Positions 1 through 5,321 of a DNA stretch of 7,575 nucleotides are shown here, piece by piece. A model generated the notes under the pieces. That model had not been told where the DNA came from. It did no database searches and saw only the letters and a list, made by a program, of their open reading frames with translations. Position numbers and translations under genes: made by a program. Where the stretch lies: contig JAGWYI010000194.1 in assembly GCA_018969455.1 (NCBI GenBank), positions 1 through 7,575 of the forward strand. Reading direction: 5' to 3'. The first letter of the stretch is position 1, and each line of letters starts with the position of its first letter. Source of the stretch: Bacteroidota bacterium (GTDB lineage: Bacteria > Bacteroidota > Bacteroidia > Chitinophagales > Saprospiraceae).

Positions 1-30
1 TTTTTCGCCGAGTGTCCATTCTTTTGCCAT
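1..30 (-). CDS. Possible 5' end of a leftward gene, cut by the window edge
   Basis: Read on the minus strand, positions 30 to 1 give an ATG and nine further open codons, MAKEWTLGEK, which look like a plausible cytoplasmic protein start. The frame stays open upstream to a TGA at 162-160, and another ATG lies at 144-142. That longer version would run through DNA that looks intergenic, so the ATG at 30 is preferred. No Shine-Dalgarno sequence is seen, which is normal in Bacteroidota. A minus-strand TACCTTTG (235-228) fits the TAnnTTTG box of the phylum but has no -33 partner at the right distance. Ten codons are too few to name a family, and this could be chance. Confidence 0.3.
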   Translation of the reverse strand, partial: MAKEWTLGEK

Positions 31-381
31 GTGTGGGCAGCGTCGTGTATTTGGGTTGGCCGCCCCGCCTGAGTCACGACTTGTTTTAAGTATTGGTTGA
101 TTTGTAATCCTGAATGCCGCCTGAAAGGGAGGATTCATTATCATGCTGGGCGCTGATTGTCAGTGATTTAGGCCAAAGGCCAGGCACAAAAGAATGCAGC
201 GCGATGTATACAAATGGCCTTAATCGGCAAAGGTAGGGGTATTGGATGAAACATACAGCATGGAATCAAATGGAATGCGGGGAGCGGCATACCAAGCCGG
301 AGAGGCGCACTTAACAAATGCATTAAATAATTGATTAAATTCAACATTTGTCACATTCTTGACGCTTTGTGAAAAGTTACA

Positions 382-403
382 ATAACTAACCTGGTTTAGT
401 TAT
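382..403. promoter_or_regulatory. Operator-like dyad upstream of a candidate promoter
   Basis: The arms ATAACTAA (382-389) and TTAGTTAT (396-403) are perfect reverse complements separated by six bases (CCTGGT). The dyad ends about 20 bases before a TAnnTTTG box, so it would sit at or just above the -33 region, where a dimeric regulator could bind. It could equally be an RNA hairpin or chance in AT-rich DNA. The regulator is unknown. Confidence 0.3.
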
Positions 404-423
404 GCATGCTTGGGTTTTTCTCT

Positions 424-431
424 TAATTTTG
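424..431 (+). promoter_or_regulatory. Candidate Bacteroidota -7 box (TAATTTTG)
   Basis: TAATTTTG matches the TAnnTTTG -7 consensus used by the Bacteroidota primary sigma factor. A clean TTTG -33 box at the usual spacing of about 19-21 bases is missing. The nearest candidate, TTTA at 395-398, is about 25 bases away. Transcription would begin near 436-440 and run toward the small ORF at 639, leaving a leader of about 200 bases. Confidence 0.35.
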
Positions 432-638
432 CAGCATAATTCCGCTTCAATTTAATCAAACTCGGATTCGATTTAAATAGGTTCAATTATTTCCCGGTGT
501 AGTACTCAAAGATTGGTTTTTTTGGTTGTAAATCCGTAAAATTCAACCGCATTTTAATTTTATTTCAACCGATGCGCTGCTCGTAAGTTGCAGTTCCCCA
601 GTTAATCAGTTTTCATTTTCAGATTCATTTTGATCAAC

Positions 639-821
639 ATGGCGCAAGCCATGAAGGGTAAATTGTTGTATCAGGCTGTATCAAGTCCTGCATATAAAGT
701 GTGTTTATTGGCAAAAACTAAGGTTTTGGCCGATAAACAGTACATCCCGTATGCATTTATGCAAAATACTGTTCAAACAATTTTAGACAGTAATGCGCTG
801 ATATTCAATTTTTTAGATTGA
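639..821 (+). CDS. Doubtful small hypothetical protein, 60 aa
   Basis: The ATG at 639 opens 60 codons ending at TGA (819-821). An in-frame TTG at 630 would add three residues, but ATG is preferred. The product starts MAQAMKGKLLYQAV and ends NALIFNFLD. It is mildly hydrophobic, has a single Cys, and shows no clear signal peptide, membrane helix or known motif. I do not recognise a family. In its favour, it lies between a candidate -7 box and a hairpin cluster with a T-run, as a small transcription unit would. Against it are its short length, AT-rich surroundings and lack of a ribosome binding site. It may simply be an open stretch in intergenic DNA. Confidence 0.25.
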   Translation: MAQAMKGKLLYQAVSSPAYKVCLLAKTKVLADKQYIPYAFMQNTVQTILDSNALIFNFLD

Positions 822-841
822 AGAGGGCGTAAAAGAGGGCG
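821..841 (+). repeat. 9-bp direct repeat AAGAGGGCG
   Basis: AAGAGGGCG occurs at 821-829 and again at 833-841, a 12-base period starting on the last base of the small ORF's stop codon. It may be a replication-slippage footprint or a tandem binding site, with no further support for either. Confidence 0.4.
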
Positions 842-871
842 GGATGGATCATAATCTCAAATCATGGCATT

Positions 872-927
872 GGAGCCAGCTCCTTTATGGACCGAATGGT
901 GTATACCATTCGGACAGCTGTCTTTTT
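872..927 (+). terminator. Cluster of three palindromes ending in a T-run, possible terminator
   Basis: Three dyads follow closely: GGAGC-CA-GCTCC (872-883), CCGAATGGT-GTAT-ACCATTCGG (892-913, nine perfect base pairs with a 4-nt loop) and the perfect palindrome GACAGCTGTC (913-922). TTTTT follows at once (923-927). The 9-bp hairpin is the most stable but lies nine bases before the T-run, so the fit to a classic intrinsic terminator is imperfect. It would end any transcript from the 424-431 box. Because it lies only about 60 bases before the gene at 984, it could instead be an operator or 5' leader structure for that gene. Confidence 0.4.
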
Positions 928-983
928 CATTTTAAAAAACAAGAAAAAAAACGCTTTTCGACTTCCAAACAAAAACTTCAACT

Positions 984-2243
984 ATGAAAATTAAGTTTTT
1001 ACTCCTGCTTTTAATCTGTACATTGGGTATGTTTCAAACAGCCCAGGCCCAAAATTGGGGACAGTTCCAAAATGTATTGTCACAGATGGACAGTACCCAA
1101 CGCAACCAGTTTTTGAACAATCTGACGCAAATGCAAAATGCATGGACGCCCGATTCTTTGAAACTGAATGGGGAACTCGACAGTTTGAACAAGGCCTTGT
1201 TGGGTTCCAACCCAGCCGCCAACCTCGACAGTCTGACCACTGCCTTTGGTATTCAGCGCGATTCTTTAGCGGCATATTTGCCTACTTCCGGATTGGCATA
1301 TCCAGATCAGGACAGCCTGCTTCGGGAATTTGACCGCCTGCGCGACATTTGGTTTGCCCAAAACGACAGTGTTACACGCGCTTTTGCCCTTTATCAAGAC
1401 AGTTTGAAAGGGCAGGTTCCTGTTTTCGGAACCAGTTTTGATACCTTGCATGTACAACACGATGCCAGCCTCGACAGTTTGCGCAACAACCTGAATGCCA
1501 CCCTAGCCACCACACCGGCAAACGGTATCGGGCATTTTAATGCGTTGTTTAATCAGATTTTCAACAAAAATTTGATCACTTCACTCGAATTGTTTGGCGG
1601 ACGCATGGCGGTAAACGGAAGTTATTACGGAAGTACATTTACCGACCCCGCCAATGTGATTGGCGTACGTTCCGTTGAGCAATTTGATCGGAGTTGGGAG
1701 CCGCGTTGGTCGCTCCAAATTAGCGGAACCCAGAAGTTGTTGGGTACCTCTCCCTTTGGAGAACAAAACAATGGAAAGGGGAATGGCTTGTTTAATCCCT
1801 TGACAATTGATGGCCAGTTTTCCATTATGTACAATTTGGATATTACCAAAATTGGAGAAGATGTTTCCGTGCGCCTGATTTCATTGATGGGTGTAGAGGC
1901 CAGCACATTTTGTCCAAGCTATCGCAACTTTAATTTGCCTTATACCAACAACAACAAAGGCTATACCACCGGGTGGGGACCTCAAATTGGTGCAGGCTTC
2001 TCTGCCCGAATTGCACGTTTTACGGCTTATACCCTCGGTACGGTTTCTTATGGCGATGTGAACCTGGGCGGACCCAATTATCGTTACATCAATACACAAG
2101 TTGAGGCTGGTATTCGGTTCGATAACAAGGTAACCATGCGGGTTCGTACCGGAACCACGAACTGGGCGCCCGAAAATCACAAAATTTTCCACGGGCATCA
2201 AGTGACCATTGGCGTTCCCATTGGCGGTTTGTTCAAACTCTAA
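984..2243 (+). CDS. Secreted protein with Asp-Ser-Leu-rich N-terminal half and barrel-like C-terminal half
   Basis: This 419-residue protein of unknown function begins with a clear Sec signal peptide: KIK, a Leu-rich core, and a cleavage site likely after A22 (TAQA|Q). Residues 30-175 are probably helical or coiled and carry nine D-S-[L/V/T] motifs (at 36, 57, 66, 82, 93, 110, 128, 139 and 164) plus D-T-L at 153. From about residue 198 the sequence turns into alternating hydrophobic/polar strands rich in Gly, Tyr and Asn, for example SLELFGGRMAVNGSYYG, GPQIGAGFSARIARFTAYT and TMRVRTGTTNW. This resembles a small outer-membrane beta-barrel, although the last residue is Leu rather than the usual aromatic. 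The ATG follows an A-rich leader without a Shine-Dalgarno sequence, typical of the phylum. It appears monocistronic, with its own terminator at 2362-2397. The barrel and the outer-membrane location are inferences from strand pattern, not from a recognised family. Confidence 0.85.
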   Translation: MKIKFLLLLLICTLGMFQTAQAQNWGQFQNVLSQMDSTQRNQFLNNLTQMQNAWTPDSLKLNGELDSLNKALLGSNPAANLDSLTTAFGIQRDSLAAYLPTSGLAYPDQDSLLREFDRLRDIWFAQNDSVTRAFALYQDSLKGQVPVFGTSFDTLHVQHDASLDSLRNNLNATLATTPANGIGHFNALFNQIFNKNLITSLELFGGRMAVNGSYYGSTFTDPANVIGVRSVEQFDRSWEPRWSLQISGTQKLLGTSPFGEQNNGKGNGLFNPLTIDGQFSIMYNLDITKIGEDVSVRLISLMGVEASTFCPSYRNFNLPYTNNNKGYTTGWGPQIGAGFSARIARFTAYTLGTVSYGDVNLGGPNYRYINTQVEAGIRFDNKVTMRVRTGTTNWAPENHKIFHGHQVTIGVPIGGLFKL

Positions 2244-2290
2244 TTGATTTATACTTTACACCGCTAGATTTTGTGCATAACGATCTTCAT

Positions 2291-2340
2291 AAATCATCGT
2301 AATCCATCCTGATTCATCCACAAAATCCGGCGAATCCTGG
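2291..2340 (+). repeat. Candidate degenerate AATCC/GATTC interspersed repeat
   Basis: Between the stop codon and the terminator the sequence repeats variants of AATCC, ATCCTGATTC and GAATCCTGG (GTAATCC at 2299-2305, ATCCTGATTC at 2306-2315, CGAATCCTGG at 2331-2340). Short intergenic AATCC/GATTC-rich elements of this style are familiar from Bacteroidota genomes. A similar word, GTAATCCTGAAT, occurs at 104-115. Copy number cannot be judged from one window. Confidence 0.3.
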
Positions 2341-2361
2341 TATAATTTAAGGACGATTGGT

Positions 2362-2397
2362 ATGCCCCGGTTTGTAATTTACAAATCGGGGCATTTT
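2362..2397 (+). terminator. Strong intrinsic terminator
   Basis: ATGCCCCG (2362-2369) pairs with CGGGGCAT (2387-2394). A G-T wobble and TTTGTAA/TTACAAA extend the stem to about 16 base pairs, and TTTT (2394-2397) follows. There is no T-run on the minus strand, so it acts rightward. It ends the transcript of the gene at 984-2243 and separates it from the three-gene cluster starting at 2499. Confidence 0.85.
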
Positions 2398-2498
2398 ATA
2401 AATGTATAAATATATATTTAAAAACAAAATAAGAATTAATGTTTTTATATTTTATCAAAATGCGTCGATCAGACCTTGATTTGGATTTATTTTGCAGG

Positions 2499-5072
2499 AT
2501 GATTCGACTGATTTTGAATTTTCGTTTGTTGAAGACAGGTTTTTTTACGGCCTGTATCATTTGTTGTGGGGCCAGGTTATTGGCACAAACAAACATCGAT
2601 CAGGCTTATTACCTTCCAGATACGCGTTACCTGCCAGAAGTTCCGACACCGGCTTCGTTTTTGGGGTTTGAGGTGGGAGCCCGACATGTAAGTCACGATC
2701 AATTGCTGGCATACATGCAGGCACTGGCGCGCAGCAGCGTACGGGTACAACTACAAACGTATGGATACACCCATGAGAAGCGGCCTTTGGTATGTCTTAT
2801 AATCAGTGACCCGGCATTATTGAAGGAACAGGAATTGATTAAAAATCAAAGACTTGCGTTATGTGATCCGGCGTTTTCGGGTAATTTGGATATACAAAAC
2901 ATGCCAGCGGTGTGGTATGCAGGATATTCCATACATGGAAATGAGGCGAGTGGCAGCAATGCAGCGTTGTTGTTTGCTTACTATTTGGCTGCCGCCGATG
3001 ATGATGCAGTGCGGGAATTTCTACAACATAACGTGGTTTTGCTCGATCCCTGTTTTAATCCGGACGGATTGCAGCGATTTTCCAATTGGGTAAATACCCG
3101 AAGGAGCCGGCAAGTAGCATCCGACCCATTGGGTGACGAATTTCATGAACCCTGGCCGCAGGGGCGTACGAATCATTACTGGTTTGATCTCAACCGCGAT
3201 TGGTTGGTCGCGCAGCAACCGGAGTCGGCAGGGCGCGTTGCCTTATTGCAAAGTTGGAAGCCGAATGTATTTACCGATCATCATGAAATGGGGAGCAACT
3301 CCACTTTTTTCTTTCAACCGGGCGTGCCATCCAGGGTAAATCCGATCACACCGGAACGCAATCAGGTTTTAACTGCCAAAATTGCCGAATATCATGCCCG
3401 AATACTGGATGAGAAAAAGATCTTGTATTTTACGAGGGAGAGCTATGATGACTTTTATTACGGCAAGGGTTCTACCTATCCCGATGCCAATGGAGGCATT
3501 GGGATTTTATTTGAGCAAGCCAGCAGCCGGGGTTTTGCACAAAATACTGAAAATGGATTGCTTACTTTCCCATTTACCATTCGCAATCAGGTGCTCACTT
3601 CGCGATCAACCATGCAGGCCGTTGCAGCCATGCGGGTGGAGTTGAATCAATATTTGCGCGATTTTTACAAGGAGTCGGTCAGTTTAGCCTCAAAAGATGC
3701 CGTTAAGGCCATTTTGGTGGGCAGTATGCAGGGTGAAAGTGCCTTAAAGCCTTTGGTCGGCATACTGGATCGCCACCGGATTGATTGGCGTGTTTTGGGT
3801 CAAAATGCCGACCTCAACGGGCAGAAATTTGTTGCCGGCAAGTCCATTGTGGTTTCGCTGGAACAAGCGCAATATCGGCTAATAAAAGGCATATTTGGGC
3901 ATGCTACCCAGTTTTCGGATTCTATTTTTTACGATATATCAGCCTGGACGCTTCCATACGCCATGGGCCTGGATATGGCAGAATCGGTTCAGTTACTGCC
4001 ATCGTGGCTGGGTGGTAAAGAATGGCCTAAGCCTTTGGACAGGCCAAAGTTGGATGATGAAAAAGCGTATGCGTATGCGCTGGATTGGCAACATCCGGAT
4101 GCCCCAAAAGTACTTGCCCGTTTATTGGCGCAAGGATTTAAGGTAAAAGTTGCGCGTCAGGCCTTTCGGTCGGGTTCGCAATCTTTTCCGGCAGGAACCC
4201 TGTTGTTGCCATTGGGCCTGCAACAGACGCCACTTGGGCAAATTGGTGCAGCAATTGAGAAGTTGCTCCCATCCGACATGCAATGTGTACCGCTGATCCA
4301 TGGGCTTACAGAGGAGGGCCCTGATTTGGGCAGCAGTAAATTTCCCGTTCTGCGGTTGCCCAAGGTACTCATGATTACGGGTGATGGCGTAAATCCATCG
4401 GATGCCGGAGAAATGTGGCATCTTTTGGATGTTCAGTGGGAAATGCCCCTCACGCTGGTAGACAAAGATCGAATTGCGGGGGCCAATCTGTCTGCCTATA
4501 ATGTGATGATTTTGCCTGATGGGAATTACAATTTGCCATCGGAAAAGGTGCGGGAATTTGTGGCGAATGGCGGTGTTTTAATTGCGCTTGGAGAAAGTTT
4601 GCGCTGGTTGCGATCGTCTGGCCTGAGTTCGCTGGAATTTCGGTCTGTTCAGCCCGAAACGGTGGTAAAAGCTTTGGCCTATGGAAACTGGGAAGAATTG
4701 CAGGGGGCCCAACGCATGCCAGGCGCGATATTTGAAGCGATGCTGGATTTGAGTCATCCGCTCTGTTATGGGTATCAGAAAACTGCGTTGCCCTTGTTTT
4801 TAAGCAATACCCTTTTTTTAGAGCCTTATAAGAACCATTACGGGAACCCAGTGTTGTTTGGAACGCAAGCTTTGATGGCAGGATACATACATCCGATGCA
4901 CAAGGGACTGGTGTCGGGTTCGGCGGCTTTGGCGGTAAACAGTGTGGGTAAAGGACGCATTGTATGTATGCCAGGGAGTGTCAATTTTCGTGGATTTTGG
5001 TTAGGCCCCAATCGCCTGCTGGCCAATGCCCTGTTTTTTACCCCTCTTGTGGCAGTGGAAACCACCAAATAA
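2499..5072 (+). CDS. Secreted M14-family zinc carboxypeptidase-like peptidase with C-terminal amidotransferase-like domain
   Basis: A secreted metallopeptidase of 857 residues, expected to cleave peptides in the periplasm or outside the cell. An in-frame ATG at 2439 would add 20 residues (ending DLDLDLFCR) that are too acidic for a signal peptide. The ATG at 2499 gives a proper one: MIRLILNFRLLK, a hydrophobic core, and cleavage near LLAQ (residues 26-30). Residue numbers count from 2499. M14 residues are present in order: zinc ligands H146 and E149 (SIHGNEAS), N-P-D-G at 187-190, substrate-binding N232-R233 (FDLNRDW), third zinc ligand H262 (TDHHEMG) and catalytic Glu E339 (GILFEQASSRG). The spacing from third ligand to catalytic Glu (77) is close to that of carboxypeptidase A (74), so it is probably active. 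Residues 622-700 (KVLMITGDG to GGVLIALGES) resemble a class I glutamine amidotransferase-like fold without the Cys nucleophile, so probably structural. This layout is known from large Bacteroidota M14 proteins. The exact substrate is unknown. It is first in the cluster, 27 nt before the S4 gene. Confidence 0.92.
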   Translation: MIRLILNFRLLKTGFFTACIICCGARLLAQTNIDQAYYLPDTRYLPEVPTPASFLGFEVGARHVSHDQLLAYMQALARSSVRVQLQTYGYTHEKRPLVCLIISDPALLKEQELIKNQRLALCDPAFSGNLDIQNMPAVWYAGYSIHGNEASGSNAALLFAYYLAAADDDAVREFLQHNVVLLDPCFNPDGLQRFSNWVNTRRSRQVASDPLGDEFHEPWPQGRTNHYWFDLNRDWLVAQQPESAGRVALLQSWKPNVFTDHHEMGSNSTFFFQPGVPSRVNPITPERNQVLTAKIAEYHARILDEKKILYFTRESYDDFYYGKGSTYPDANGGIGILFEQASSRGFAQNTENGLLTFPFTIRNQVLTSRSTMQAVAAMRVELNQYLRDFYKESVSLASKDAVKAILVGSMQGESALKPLVGILDRHRIDWRVLGQNADLNGQKFVAGKSIVVSLEQAQYRLIKGIFGHATQFSDSIFYDISAWTLPYAMGLDMAESVQLLPSWLGGKEWPKPLDRPKLDDEKAYAYALDWQHPDAPKVLARLLAQGFKVKVARQAFRSGSQSFPAGTLLLPLGLQQTPLGQIGAAIEKLLPSDMQCVPLIHGLTEEGPDLGSSKFPVLRLPKVLMITGDGVNPSDAGEMWHLLDVQWEMPLTLVDKDRIAGANLSAYNVMILPDGNYNLPSEKVREFVANGGVLIALGESLRWLRSSGLSSLEFRSVQPETVVKALAYGNWEELQGAQRMPGAIFEAMLDLSHPLCYGYQKTALPLFLSNTLFLEPYKNHYGNPVLFGTQALMAGYIHPMHKGLVSGSAALAVNSVGKGRIVCMPGSVNFRGFWLGPNRLLANALFFTPLVAVETTK

Positions 5073-5099
5073 ACCGATTTTTACAAACCTGAACGCAAC

Positions 5100-5321
5100 A
5101 TGCAAACATTTGCCCTTAAAGCGCCTGTGGAATTTATCGAGTTGAACAAACTCCTCAAAGTAATGCATTGGGTGGGAACTGGGGGAGAAGCGCATGTACA
5201 CATCGATTCGGGAATGGTAAAAGTAAATGGACAGGTTGAAACCCGAAAACGCAGAAAGCTGCTGCCGGGCGATTGGGTAGAATTTTCAGGTCGATCGGTA
5301 CAAATTGAAGGCTATGTTTGA
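5100..5321 (+). CDS. ybcJ: S4-domain RNA-binding protein, YbcJ type
   Basis: This 73-residue protein is essentially one S4 RNA-binding domain. The core runs from about residue 13 to 62: IELNKLLKVMHWVGTGGEA, then the strand and loop SGMVKVNGQVETRKRRKL, then LPGDWVEF. The basic patch R49-K50-R51-R52-K53 after VNGQVET is the usual RNA-contacting part. From memory, length and pattern match E. coli YbcJ (VKVDGAVETRKR region) and its Bacillus relative YaaA. Such stand-alone S4 proteins are cytoplasmic and thought to bind structured or ribosomal RNA, but their exact role is poorly defined. The gene follows the peptidase after 27 nt and overlaps the radical SAM gene by 8 nt, so it is almost certainly co-transcribed and coupled with the latter. 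The family call is firm; the symbol is given by similarity. Confidence 0.9.
   Translation: MQTFALKAPVEFIELNKLLKVMHWVGTGGEAHVHIDSGMVKVNGQVETRKRRKLLPGDWVEFSGRSVQIEGYV
5314..5321 (+). other. Start/stop overlap ATGTTTGA coupling two genes
   Basis: The ATG of the radical SAM gene lies inside the last codons of the S4 gene and the S4 stop TGA (5319-5321) follows in the other frame. An in-frame TTG at 5305 would extend the radical SAM protein by three residues. ATG is chosen because the next residues, FEPRILLITPPF, form the expected first beta strand. There is no separate ribosome binding site, so termination-reinitiation coupling is likely. Confidence 0.7.

Larger units (their letters stand above)
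31..638. other. Long intergenic region with no recognised gene
   Basis: No convincing ORF, tRNA or known RNA gene was seen in these roughly 600 bases. The left part (31-310) has balanced base composition and short dyads such as GGCC-AAA-GGCC (171-181, running one base past 180) and AATCCT/AGGATT (106-111 with 130-135). These resemble decayed interspersed repeat more than coding sequence. The right part (310-600) is clearly AT-rich. It holds a weak inverted repeat ACAAATG/CATTTGT (314-320 with 345-351) and the dyad and -7 box listed separately. The AT-richness suits a promoter region. Confidence 0.6.

Noticed and set aside
314..351. Inverted repeat ACAAATG/CATTTGT with a 24-base AT-rich spacer
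   Set aside because: Seven-base arms in AT-rich DNA are expected by chance and no gene start or T-run lies in the right place.
1881..2201. 106-codon minus-strand frame inside the secreted-protein gene
   Set aside because: It is fully antisense to a gene with signal peptide and consistent codon use, with no sign of its own promoter or family.
2439..2498. 20-residue N-terminal extension of the M14 peptidase
   Set aside because: The added residues are acidic and would bury the signal peptide; the ATG at 2499 gives a normal secreted start.
5209..5321. Possible fusion of the S4 and radical SAM genes
   Set aside because: The frames differ and the S4 frame ends at a clear TGA; this is an overlap, not a fusion or frameshift.
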